In this document: positions 48,222 to 55,713 of the stretch, piece by piece | Numbering within the stretch: position 1 is the stretch's first letter | How the letters are laid out: every line of letters starts with the position of its first letter | Source: Streptomyces bauhiniae | GTDB lineage: Bacteria; Actinomycetota; Actinomycetes; Streptomycetales; Streptomycetaceae | DNA length: 64,000 nt | Direction of reading: 5' to 3' | Assembly: GCF_004784475.1 (NCBI RefSeq) | Contig: NZ_SRRT01000007.1 | Span: forward strand, 310,001 to 374,000 | Program-made: the position numbers and the translations under genes | Notes under the pieces: generated by a model | The model's input: the letters and a program-made list of their open reading frames with translations, nothing else | Database searches by the model: none | What the model was told of the DNA's origin: nothing

Positions 48222-49958
48222 TCAGCCGTACACACCGAACTCGTAGAGCGAGTAACCCCAACCCGTCCCCCGCGCCGTCCCGTTGACCCGCACATACCGC
48301 CCGGTCCCGGAGACGTCGAGGTCGTCGACCCCGCCGTTGCCGTCGGTGACACTGCGGACGGTGGTCCAGTTCTGCCCGTCGTCCGAGGTCTGCACGGTGT
48401 AGGCCCGCGCGTACGAGGTCTCCCACACCAACTGCACGTGCCGGAAGGAGGTACGGGCGCCGAGGTCGACGCGGAGCCACTGGGGGTCGCTCCAGTCGCT
48501 GGCCCAGCGGGTGGCGAGGTTGCCGTCCACCGCGTTGGCTGCCGTGCAGGGGCAGTCCCCGCCGCCGGTCTGGGCCGAGGAGGCGGTCGCGGGCTTGCCC
48601 CGGGCGAGGTTCGTACCCGCCGGGACGGGCGGCACCACCCGGAAGGACCGGGTCTCGACGCCCACGTTGCCCTTGCCGTCCTTGGCCTTCACATAGATCT
48701 TCCAGACGCCCGGCCGGTCCGGCGCCGTCACCCGCAACCGGCCCCCACCGAGGTCGGTCGCCGGCAGCGTGACCAACTGCTTGCTCTGGTCGAGGTAGTT
48801 GCTGTTGTCCTGCACCTCGTACGTGATCGGGTCCCCGTCGGGATCGCTGACCTTGACCGCCAGGGTGAGGTCACCGCCCGCCGGCACCTTCGCCGCGTCG
48901 CCTTCGATGCTCAGGTCGGAGATGACCGGCGGGGTGTTGTCCCGCGAGGTGTCCCCGCCGTACGCCCGCTTCACCGCGTAGTACGACAGCCGCTTCTCCC
49001 CCGCGGGCAGCAGGTTGAACCAGATGCCGCCGAAGTCGTACTCGGTGCCGTAGTGGAACATCGTGGCGCCCAGCGCGACACCCCGGTGCCCGGTGACGCA
49101 GTTCCACGCCCGCGTGTACCCGTCGGCCTTGGCCCGGTCGGTGGGCTCGGCGGGGACCCCGTTCGCGTCGTCCGGCACCTCCCACTCCCCGGCCGGACCG
49201 GTCTCGGTGACGATGTAGGGCTTGGTGTAACCCCCCTGTTCCCAGGCCGACTTGACGTCGCACACCGCGTTGTAGGCATTGACGGCGTAGAGGTCGAGGT
49301 CGGGCGCGTTCCTCTTGTAATACGGCCAGGCGCCGGTCCACGCGTCGGTGGAGGTGACCGGGTGGTTGGGGTCGACGGCGTGGATCTTCTTCGTGATGTC
49401 GTTGACGAGCGTGGTGTACGCGTTCCGCTGGCGCTCCAGTTCGTCGCCGCTGTAGCAGTTCTGCAGGCCGAGCACGGACTCGTTGCCGACGTTCCACATC
49501 AGCACGCCGGGGTTGTCCTTGTAGGTGGCGGCCCACTGCGGGAACTCGGTGAGCACCTGGTTCTTGTACGCGGTGTCCGTCAGGTAGTTCACACAGCCGC
49601 CGCTGCCGGGTCCGCCGCCCGGCTGCAGCCAGAACCCGGCGATCACCTTGATGCCCTGCGCGGCGGCCGCGTCGAAGAGCGGCTTGCTGGAGGCGTCCGT
49701 GCCCCAGGTGCGGACGGTGTTGACGCCCATCGACTTCAGGTCGGGCATGTAGCGCGAGGCGTCGGCGGTGGAAGGCCCCCAGGTGAGGCCCTTGATCTGG
49801 TACGGGCTGCCGTCGACGGTCAGTTGCCAGTTGCCCTGCGCGCCGGTGACCCGGACGACGGAGCCTGCGGCCTGCGCGGGCGGGGCGGGCAGCGCGACGA
49901 GGGCGCCGGCGGCGAGCAGGCCCGCCGTGAGAGGTGCCGTGACACGGGATGCGGTCAT
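48222..49958 (-). CDS. Secreted TIM-barrel glycoside hydrolase with F5/8 type C domain
   Basis: A 578-residue exported protein. A signal peptide (ending AQA near residue 31) is followed by a TIM-barrel glycosidase domain with YQIKGLTWGPS, MWNVGNESVLGL (acid/base glutamate) and KPYIVTETGPAGEWEV (nucleophile glutamate), similar to GH2-C/GH72-type barrels. An Ig-like domain (PPVISDLSIEGDA...) and a C-terminal discoidin domain (NLARGKPATASSAQTGGGDCP to the end) complete it. It likely acts on beta-linked extracellular glycan. The ATG at 49958 begins the signal peptide. It is the second gene of a two-gene operon, 84 bp after the DUF1996 gene. Confidence 0.85.
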   Translation of the reverse strand: MTASRVTAPLTAGLLAAGALVALPAPPAQAAGSVVRVTGAQGNWQLTVDGSPYQIKGLTWGPSTADASRYMPDLKSMGVNTVRTWGTDASSKPLFDAAAAQGIKVIAGFWLQPGGGPGSGGCVNYLTDTAYKNQVLTEFPQWAATYKDNPGVLMWNVGNESVLGLQNCYSGDELERQRNAYTTLVNDITKKIHAVDPNHPVTSTDAWTGAWPYYKRNAPDLDLYAVNAYNAVCDVKSAWEQGGYTKPYIVTETGPAGEWEVPDDANGVPAEPTDRAKADGYTRAWNCVTGHRGVALGATMFHYGTEYDFGGIWFNLLPAGEKRLSYYAVKRAYGGDTSRDNTPPVISDLSIEGDAAKVPAGGDLTLAVKVSDPDGDPITYEVQDNSNYLDQSKQLVTLPATDLGGGRLRVTAPDRPGVWKIYVKAKDGKGNVGVETRSFRVVPPVPAGTNLARGKPATASSAQTGGGDCPCTAANAVDGNLATRWASDWSDPQWLRVDLGARTSFRHVQLVWETSYARAYTVQTSDDGQNWTTVRSVTDGNGGVDDLDVSGTGRYVRVNGTARGTGWGYSLYEFGVYG

Positions 49959-50042
49959 GAGTGTCCGTCCGGTGTGCGGGTGGGGGGATGGAGCCAGGGT
50001 CCCGCCGGCCGGTGCCATGTACCGGCCGGCGGGAGAGGTGCG

Positions 50043-51110
50043 TCAGGGGAGCCGGTAGTTCGCGTCCAGGGCCGCGCCCGCCTCGGGATGCGTCTGGTCG
50101 TAGCCCCGCGCGTCGCACTGGAGCGCGCCGACCACGCAGTGGTCCACGAGCGCCTTGAGGGTCGGCGCGTCCCACGCGTTGAAGAAGTCGTAGTGGAACG
50201 AGTAGCCCGCCCCGCTCGACAGCTTGACCTGGCTCATGTCCCCGTTGACCGGGAAGGCCATCTTGAACTCGATCATCGGCAGGGCGACGGGGTGGTCGTC
50301 CGGGCAGATGTTGTTGTTGGTGCCGGGGTTGACCACCGGATACGCCATGTGGCTCTGGTGGTTCGGGGTGTCCAGGTACTTGCCGTCCCAGCAACTGGGC
50401 GCCTGGAAGCGGATGTTGAGCTGGACGTCGGCCCGGTTCGGGCACTGGGCGGGGATGTCGGTGTTGAAGTAGCTGTCACCGCACTCCCAGCCCTCCACGA
50501 AGCCGCGGTGGGCGCGGAACTCGGCCGCCGACTGCATCGGGCTGCCGACGACGAAGCGCAGCCCCTTCGGGAAGGGCCGCACGCTGGTGTAGTCGGTGAC
50601 GCCCGCCTTGTAGTAGATGGTCTGCGGGCCGACCGGCAGCACCGGCGTACTGCCCTTGAGCAGGGTCGGCATCCAGTAGGCCGACTTGTCACCGGGCGCC
50701 TTGCAGGTGGTGCCGCCCGCGTCGAGCGAGGCGGTGCTGCTGGCCGCGTTCGTGGTGGTGTTGCCCATGAAGGTGTGGTCGTGCGACTTGCCCGGCTGGC
50801 CGGGGTAGACGATCGGGTCGTCCGGGCGGGTGTGGGTCACCGAGCAGTTCGCCTGGAACTCGTGGAAGTACCGGTGCGGCGGCTCGGCCTTGGAGGGGAC
50901 GACCCCGGTCACCGGCGGGTTCGCCGGAATGTACCCGTCGCCGTCCGGGTCGTCCGGCGAGGACTGCGTGGAGACGGCCATCGCGTGGCCCGCGTGGACC
51001 GGACCCGCGACCGGGTCGGCGCTCATCGCCACCCCGGTCAGGCCGAGCGAGGTGAGGACCAGTGCGCTGGACACCAGTAATCCTGAGACGATCTTCGATC
51101 TCCGTGCCAT
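50043..51110 (-). CDS. Secreted DUF1996 protein
   Basis: A 355-residue exported protein with a signal peptide (residues 1-31) and the DUF1996 hallmarks: FHEFQANCSVTHTRPDDPIVYPGQPGKSHDHTFMGN, EGWECGDSYF, RFQAPSCWDGKYLDTPNHQSHMAYP and CPDDHPVALPMIEFKMAFP. The conserved His/Asp/Cys pattern suggests a metal-dependent active site, and DUF1996 proteins are common in fungal and actinobacterial secretomes. The function is not established. GGAGG sits 6 bases before the ATG. It heads an operon with the glycosidase and has a LacI-type palindrome upstream. Confidence 0.88.
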   Translation of the reverse strand: MARRSKIVSGLLVSSALVLTSLGLTGVAMSADPVAGPVHAGHAMAVSTQSSPDDPDGDGYIPANPPVTGVVPSKAEPPHRYFHEFQANCSVTHTRPDDPIVYPGQPGKSHDHTFMGNTTTNAASSTASLDAGGTTCKAPGDKSAYWMPTLLKGSTPVLPVGPQTIYYKAGVTDYTSVRPFPKGLRFVVGSPMQSAAEFRAHRGFVEGWECGDSYFNTDIPAQCPNRADVQLNIRFQAPSCWDGKYLDTPNHQSHMAYPVVNPGTNNNICPDDHPVALPMIEFKMAFPVNGDMSQVKLSSGAGYSFHYDFFNAWDAPTLKALVDHCVVGALQCDARGYDQTHPEAGAALDANYRLP

Positions 51111-51228
51111 GGAGACCTCCTGCCACGTCGATGGGGGACGGTGGGGGTCGGGCGGCCGGGACCGGCGAGGGGAGGCGACGCCGTCCGCGACCGTCCGCGT
51201 GACGGTCCATCACATGTGCCGTGGAATC

Positions 51229-51246
51229 CGGGAGAGCGCTCTCCCG
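51229..51246. promoter_or_regulatory. 18-bp LacI-type palindrome upstream of the DUF1996 operon
   Basis: CGGGAGAGCGCTCTCCCG is perfectly palindromic and centred on AGAGCGCTCT, as is the site in front of the LacI gene. It lies 119 bp upstream of the DUF1996 start codon. Confidence 0.65.
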
Positions 51247-51322
51247 TCGTGGAGTGTTGTGGCGGTCACCGGGGGTGTCAAGGGAGGCGGCGGAAACCGG
51301 GTGGGCCCCCGGAGAACGCCGA

Positions 51323-51356
51323 AGGGCGGCACCTCCCGTGAGGGAAGTGCCGCCCT
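51323..51356 (-). terminator. groEL2 terminator
   Basis: AGGGCGGCACCTCCC and GGGAAGTGCCGCCCT form a 15-bp stem with one mismatch and a GTGA loop. It begins 27 bp after the groEL2 stop on the minus strand. Confidence 0.75.
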
Positions 51357-51382
51357 GGCGAAGGACAGTTGATCCAGAAGGA

Positions 51383-53005
51383 TCAGAAGTCCATGTCACC
51401 GCCCGGCATGCCGCCCGGAGCGGCCGCGGCGGCCTTCTCCGGCTTGTCGGCGATGACGGCCTCGGTGGTGAGGAACAGCGCGGCGATGGAGGCCGCGTTC
51501 TGCAGCGCGGAGCGCGTGACCTTCGCCGGGTCGATGATGCCCTCGGCGATCATGTCGACGTACTCACCGGTCGCGGCGTTCAGGCCGTTGCCGACGGGGA
51601 GGTTGCGGACCTTCTCCACGACGACGCCGCCCTCGAGACCACCGTTGACGGCGATCTGCTTCAGCGGGGCCTCAAGGGCGAGCTTGACCGCGTTGGCACC
51701 GGTCGCCTCGTCGCCCGACAGCTCCAGCTTGTCGAAGACCTGGCCGGCCTGCAGCAGGGCCACGCCACCACCGGCGACGATGCCCTCCTCGACGGCCGCC
51801 TTGGCGTTGCGCACCGCGTCCTCGATGCGGTGCTTGCGCTCCTTGAGCTCCACCTCGGTGGCGGCACCGGCCTTGATGACCGCCACGCCGCCCGCGAGCT
51901 TCGCCAGGCGCTCCTGGAGCTTCTCGCGGTCGTAGTCCGAGTCGGAGTTCTCGATCTCGGCGCGGATCTGGTTCACGCGGCCCTGCACCTGCTCCGAGGA
52001 GCCGGCGCCGTCCACGATGGTGGTCTCGTCCTTGGTGACGACGACCTTGCGGGCGCGGCCCAGCAGGTCCAGGGAGGCGTTCTCCAGCTTGAGACCGACC
52101 TCCTCGGAGATGACCTCGCCACCGGTGAGGATGGCGATGTCGCCGAGCATGGCCTTGCGGCGGTCGCCGAAGCCCGGAGCCTTGACGGCGACGGACTTGA
52201 AGGTGCCGCGGATCTTGTTGACCACCAGGGTGGAGAGGGCCTCGCCCTCGACGTCCTCGGCGATGATCAGCAGCGGCTTGCCCGACTGCATGACCTTCTC
52301 CAGCAGCGGGAGCAGGTCCTTGACCGAGGAGATCTTGGAGTTGGCGATGAGGATGTACGGGTCCTCGAGCACCGCCTCCATGCGCTCCATGTCGGTCGCG
52401 AAGTAGGCGGAGATGTAGCCCTTGTCGAAGCGCATGCCCTCGGTGAGCTCGAGCTCGAGACCGAAGGTGTTGCTCTCCTCGACAGTGATGACGCCTTCCT
52501 TGCCGACCTTGTCCATCGCCTCGGCGATCAGCTCGCCGATCTGGGTGTCAGCGGCGGAGATGGAGGCGGTGGAGGCGATCTGCTCCTTGGTCTCCACGTC
52601 CTTGGCCTGCTCCAGCAGGGCGGTGGAGACGGCCTCGACGGCCTTCTCGATGCCGCGCTTGAGGGCCATCGGGTTGGCGCCGGCGGCCACGTTGCGCAGG
52701 CCCTCCTTGACCAGGGCCTGGGCCAGCACGGTCGCGGTGGTCGTACCGTCGCCGGCGACGTCGTCCGTCTTCTTGGCGACTTCCTTGACCAGCTCGGCGC
52801 CGATCTTCTCGTACGGGTCCTCGAGCTCGATCTCCTTGGCGATGGAGACACCATCGTTGGTGATCGTGGGGGCGCCCCACTTCTTCTCGAGGACGACGTT
52901 GCGGCCCTTGGGGCCGAGCGTCACCTTGACGGCGTCCGCGAGCTGGTTCATGCCGCGCTCGAGGCCGCGCCGCGCCTCCTCGTCGAACGCGATGATCTTG
53001 GCCAT
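51383..53005 (-). CDS. groEL2: Chaperonin GroEL2 (60 kDa)
   Basis: A 540-residue chaperonin that folds proteins in a double-ring complex with GroES. The start MAKIIAFDEEARRGLERGMNQLADAVKVTLGPKGRNV, the ATP-site DGTTTATVLAQAL and the C-terminal tail GGMPGGDMDF are characteristic. The tail lacks the histidine-rich end often seen in the groES-linked GroEL1. No groES gene is adjacent, which also fits the solitary actinobacterial groEL2. Two CIRCE elements upstream indicate repression by HrcA and heat-shock induction. GGAGGGA lies 5 bases before the ATG. Confidence 0.97.
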   Translation of the reverse strand: MAKIIAFDEEARRGLERGMNQLADAVKVTLGPKGRNVVLEKKWGAPTITNDGVSIAKEIELEDPYEKIGAELVKEVAKKTDDVAGDGTTTATVLAQALVKEGLRNVAAGANPMALKRGIEKAVEAVSTALLEQAKDVETKEQIASTASISAADTQIGELIAEAMDKVGKEGVITVEESNTFGLELELTEGMRFDKGYISAYFATDMERMEAVLEDPYILIANSKISSVKDLLPLLEKVMQSGKPLLIIAEDVEGEALSTLVVNKIRGTFKSVAVKAPGFGDRRKAMLGDIAILTGGEVISEEVGLKLENASLDLLGRARKVVVTKDETTIVDGAGSSEQVQGRVNQIRAEIENSDSDYDREKLQERLAKLAGGVAVIKAGAATEVELKERKHRIEDAVRNAKAAVEEGIVAGGGVALLQAGQVFDKLELSGDEATGANAVKLALEAPLKQIAVNGGLEGGVVVEKVRNLPVGNGLNAATGEYVDMIAEGIIDPAKVTRSALQNAASIAALFLTTEAVIADKPEKAAAAAPGGMPGGDMDF

Positions 53006-53132
53006 GTGAAGTGGTCCCTCCAGGACTGGGGGTGATTCCTTCGGACCGCGCCCGCGCCCGCGACGGACGGCTCGCCGGCCTCGTGGTTCCTTGCCCCACC
53101 CGGCCTGCGGGCCTCACCGACCCGGTCCTTCG

Positions 53133-53159
53133 TTGTCACTCTCACCTTCAGAGTGCTAA
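53133..53159 (-). promoter_or_regulatory. CIRCE element 2 (HrcA operator), proximal to groEL2
   Basis: Read on the minus strand it is TTAGCACTC, nine bases, then GAGTGACAA. The first half is a perfect match to the CIRCE consensus and the second half differs at two positions. Confidence 0.8.
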
Positions 53160-53164
53160 CGCAA

Positions 53165-53193
53165 TGATTAGCACTCACCCAGGGCGAGTGCAA
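53165..53193 (-). promoter_or_regulatory. groEL2 promoter (vegetative type) inside CIRCE 1
   Basis: On the minus strand the -35 TTGCAC (53193-53188) and -10 TAATCA (53170-53165) are separated by exactly 17 bp. The -35 is part of the distal CIRCE arm and the -10 overlaps the proximal arm. Confidence 0.65.
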
Positions 53194-53194
53194 G
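53168..53194 (-). promoter_or_regulatory. CIRCE element 1 (HrcA operator), distal
   Basis: Read on the minus strand it is CTTGCACTC, nine bases, then GAGTGCTAA, matching CIRCE at 16 of 18 arm positions. It overlaps the -35 and -10 boxes, so HrcA binding would block polymerase directly. Confidence 0.8.
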
Positions 53195-53231
53195 CGCCTT
53201 CGGGGGATCAGGACGGGACCTAACAGGACGA

Positions 53232-53262
53232 AGGGCCCGCACCCTGTACGGGTACGGGCCCT
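53232..53262 (-). terminator. Terminator of the cold-shock gene
   Basis: AGGGCCCG and CGGGCCCT form the outer stem, continued inward by ACCC/GGGT after one mismatch, 19 bp after the cspA-like stop. Confidence 0.7.
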
Positions 53263-53280
53263 GCGCTCTGCTGGAGACGT

Positions 53281-53484
53281 TCAGGCGGTGACGCGAACCA
53301 TGTCGGCCTGCGGGCCCTTCTGACCCTGCGAGATCTCGAACTCGACCCGCTGACCCTCTTCCAGGCTGCGGTAGCCGTCCATCTGAATCGCGCTGTAGTG
53401 GACGAAGACGTCCGCACCACCGTCGACCGCGATGAAGCCGTACCCCTTCTCCGCGTTGAACCACTTGACGGTGCCCTGAGCCAT
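53281..53484 (-). CDS. CspA-type cold-shock protein
   Basis: A 67-residue single-domain nucleic-acid chaperone. KWFNAEKGYGFIA and DVFVHYSAI are the RNP1 and RNP2 motifs, and the length is exactly that of the CspA family. It binds single-stranded RNA/DNA and is probably abundant. About 420 bp without a gene lies upstream, enough for the long regulated 5' leader typical of such genes. It is a paralogue of the extended cold-shock-domain protein at 15.5 kb. Confidence 0.95.
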   Translation of the reverse strand: MAQGTVKWFNAEKGYGFIAVDGGADVFVHYSAIQMDGYRSLEEGQRVEFEISQGQKGPQADMVRVTA

Positions 53485-53840
53485 GGCTAACTCCCCTATT
53501 ACTGGCCCTTGCGCAGATCCACACCTCGTGAACCTGGGTCAGACCTCGCCCCCCAATCGGTCGGGGGCGTGCGCCGGAACGCGTCGACCGCGGCTGAATG
53601 TATCTGTCCAACTGCCGTCTGCAACAGGTCAATCGGACGAGAATTCTGGACGGACACAGTCCGGAATCTGCCGCAACTTCGGCTGAATTCGGGGCAAGTC
53701 GGGCCCCATAAATGCAACAAATGCCGCACATTACCCGCACATTTTGGCTGCTTCTTGTCGGGCAGGCGGCATGAATCAAGGACTACCGGTCCGCGGGACC
53801 GGGAGCGCGTTCCCCAACTCTACCGCGCTCAATCACGCAG
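53485..53840. other. Gene-free region upstream of the cold-shock gene
   Basis: No credible gene is seen here; the possible reading frames are short and have poor codon bias. The region is noticeably richer in A and T than its neighbours. It contains a hairpin (ATTCTGGAC / GTCCGGAAT, 53643-53667). It probably holds the promoter and long 5' leader of the cold-shock gene. Confidence 0.5.
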
Positions 53841-53889
53841 AATGGCCCCCTCCGTTTCCCTTGTGGAGGGGACCGCGGAGGGGGCCATT
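53841..53889 (-). terminator. Terminator of the metM-metO operon
   Basis: AATGGCCCCCTCCG and its exact complement CGGAGGGGGCCATT form a 14-bp stem with a 21-base loop containing a further TCCC/GGGGA pairing. It begins 15 bp after the metO stop on the minus strand. Confidence 0.75.
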
Positions 53890-53903
53890 ACCGAGGGTAA
53901 ATT

Positions 53904-54179
53904 TCAGCCGCCGGCGACCGCCGGAATGATGGAGATGCCCGCGCCGTCGGGCGTGGCGGTCTGAAGTCCGCCCTCGAAACGCACGTCGTCGTCATTGACG
54001 TAGACATTCACGAACCGGCGCAGCTTGCCCTGGTCGTCCAGGACGCGCGCGGCGATGCCCTGGTGGTGCTTCTCCAGGTCCTCGATGACCTCCGCGAGCG
54101 TGCCGCCCTCGGCGGCGACCTCGGCCTGCCCGCCGGTGTAGGTGCGCAGGATGGTCGGGATGCGAACGGTCACGCTCAT
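53904..54179 (-). CDS. metO: MoaD/ThiS-like sulfur-carrier protein (probable MetO)
   Basis: A 91-residue ubiquitin-fold sulfur carrier ending in AVAGG, the di-glycine tail that is adenylated and thiocarboxylated. The body (VTVRIPTILRTYTGGQAEVAAEGGTLAEVIEDLEKHHQGI) matches the MoaD/CysO family. Its start overlaps the stop of the threonine-synthase-like gene by 4 bp (ATGA). This coupling with a PLP enzyme under a SAM riboswitch points to sulfur delivery for homocysteine synthesis. As I recall, such a MetM/MetO pair has been described in Streptomyces; a role in molybdopterin synthesis is less likely here. Confidence 0.82.
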   Translation of the reverse strand: MSVTVRIPTILRTYTGGQAEVAAEGGTLAEVIEDLEKHHQGIAARVLDDQGKLRRFVNVYVNDDDVRFEGGLQTATPDGAGISIIPAVAGG

Positions 54180-55450
54180 GCGAGGCCAGCCTCTCGGAAG
54201 GAGTCCAGGTTCGGGCGGATGGTCGCGGTCAGACCGGTGCCGGCGACCGCGTCCAGGGTCTTGAGGCCGTCGCCGGTGTTGAGGACGACGGTGGTGAGCG
54301 AGGGGTCCAGCGCGCCGGACTCGATCAGCTTCTGCGTGACGCCGACCGTCACCCCGCCCGCCGTCTCGGCGAAGATGCCCTCGGTACGGGCGAGCAGCTT
54401 GATGGCGTCCACGATCTGCGGGTCCGTCACGTCCTCCACCGCGCCACCGGTGCGGCGCGCGATGTCCAGCACGTACGGCCCGTCGGCCGGGTTGCCGATG
54501 GCGAGGGACTTGGCGATGGTGTCCGGCTTCTGCGGCCGCACCACGTCGTGACCGGCCTTGTACGCGGCCGCCACCGGCGAGCAGCCCTCCGCCTGGGCGC
54601 CGAAGATCTTGTACGGCCTGTCCTCGACCAGGCCGAGCGCGATCAGCTCCTTCAGCCCCTTGTCGATCTTGGTGAGCTGGGAGCCGGAGGCGATCGGCAC
54701 CACGAGCTGGTCGGGCAGCTTCCAGCCGAGCTGCTCGCAGATCTCGTACGCCAGCGTCTTGGAGCCCTCGGCGTAGTACGGCCTGAGGTTGACGTTGACG
54801 AAGCCCCAGCCCTCGCCGGCCGGGTCGCCGATCAGCTCGGAGCAGAAGCGGTTCACGTCGTCGTAGTTGCCCTCGATGCCGACCAGCTCACCGCCGTAGA
54901 CGGCGGCCATGACGACCTTGCCCTGCTCCAGGTCGTGCGGGATGAACACGCAGGAGCGCAGCCCCGCGCGGGCGGCGGCGGCGCCGACCGCGCCGGCCAG
55001 GTTGCCGGTGGAGGAGCAGGAGAGGGTGGTGAAGCCGAAGGCGCGGGCGGCCTCCAGCGCCTGGGCGACCACGCGGTCCTTGAAGGAGTGCGTCGGGTTG
55101 CCGGAGTCGTCCTTGACGAACAGCCCGCCGGTGACGCCGAGTTCGGCCGCCAGGCGGTCGGCCCTGACCAGCGGGGTCCAGCCGGGGTTGAGGTTCGGCT
55201 TGCCGGCCACGTCGGCGGGGACGGGCAGCAGCGGGGCGTAGCGCCAGATGTTCGCGGGGCCGGACTCGATGCGGGCCCGGAGCTTCTCGGTGTCGTACGC
55301 GGAGAAGTCGTAGGCGATCTCCAGCGGCCCGAAGCACTCCTCGCAGGCGAAGACGGGACCGAGCGGGACACGGTGTCCGCACTCCCGACAGCTCAGGGCG
55401 GCGGCGGGTCCGAGATCGACGGTGGGGGTGGCGACAGTCTGCACAGCCAT
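54176..55450 (-). CDS. metM: Threonine-synthase-family PLP enzyme (probable MetM homocysteine synthase)
   Basis: A 424-residue fold-type II PLP enzyme, usually annotated threonine synthase. An N-terminal zinc ribbon (LSCRECGHRV...FACEECFGPL) precedes the PLP lysine motif NPTHSFKDR, the phosphate-binding SSTGNLAGAVGAAAA and VVPIASGSQLTKIDKG. Threonine synthases use O-phosphohomoserine. A SAM-I riboswitch upstream and a sulfur carrier coupled downstream suggest that this one makes homocysteine from O-phosphohomoserine and carrier-bound sulfide. The ATG at 55450 is preferred; in-frame starts up to 55483 overlap the riboswitch end. Confidence 0.85.
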   Translation of the reverse strand: MAVQTVATPTVDLGPAAALSCRECGHRVPLGPVFACEECFGPLEIAYDFSAYDTEKLRARIESGPANIWRYAPLLPVPADVAGKPNLNPGWTPLVRADRLAAELGVTGGLFVKDDSGNPTHSFKDRVVAQALEAARAFGFTTLSCSSTGNLAGAVGAAAARAGLRSCVFIPHDLEQGKVVMAAVYGGELVGIEGNYDDVNRFCSELIGDPAGEGWGFVNVNLRPYYAEGSKTLAYEICEQLGWKLPDQLVVPIASGSQLTKIDKGLKELIALGLVEDRPYKIFGAQAEGCSPVAAAYKAGHDVVRPQKPDTIAKSLAIGNPADGPYVLDIARRTGGAVEDVTDPQIVDAIKLLARTEGIFAETAGGVTVGVTQKLIESGALDPSLTTVVLNTGDGLKTLDAVAGTGLTATIRPNLDSFREAGLA

Positions 55451-55469
55451 GGAGGCGAGGCCCTTTCTC

Positions 55470-55623
55470 CTCATCTTCCTCACGACGCATCTCGCCGTGA
55501 GACGGATTTGGCACCTTCCCTAGCCGGGAGCCTCGCGCGTGCGGCGGTGTGTCGCGCACGGGAGACCGGCTGGAGGGTTGCCGGGGCTTCATCGGGCCGT
55601 ATCCCTCTGCCCCTCTGGATGAG
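55470..55623 (-). ncRNA. SAM-I (S-box) riboswitch
   Basis: Read on the minus strand, conserved S-box blocks occur in order: CTCATCCAGAG, GCAGAGGGATACGGCCC, GATGAAGCC, CGGCAACC, a variable P3 arm, then AGGTGCCAAATCC, a P4 hairpin (CTCACG/CGTGAG) and finally GATGAG, which pairs with the initial CTCATC to close P1. The P1 3' strand runs straight into GAGGAGAAAGG, the likely ribosome-binding region of metM. SAM binding could therefore hide it and control translation. No intrinsic terminator is seen after it. Confidence 0.88.
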
Positions 55624-55713
55624 CGGTATTCGGTTGTGAACGCCGTCCGACCTCGACATGCGATGGTCATCGGCGTTGTTCAAGACTGTAACCGAAGGCC
55701 AGGAGAGTTGAAG

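Noticed and set aside
53151..53176. GAGTGCTAA and TTAGCACTC palindrome as a separate operator
   Set aside because: It is formed by the facing inner arms of the two CIRCE elements and needs no extra explanation.
53904..54179. Molybdopterin-synthase small subunit
   Set aside because: The gene is coupled to a PLP enzyme under a SAM riboswitch and no molybdopterin genes are nearby, so a methionine-related sulfur carrier fits better.
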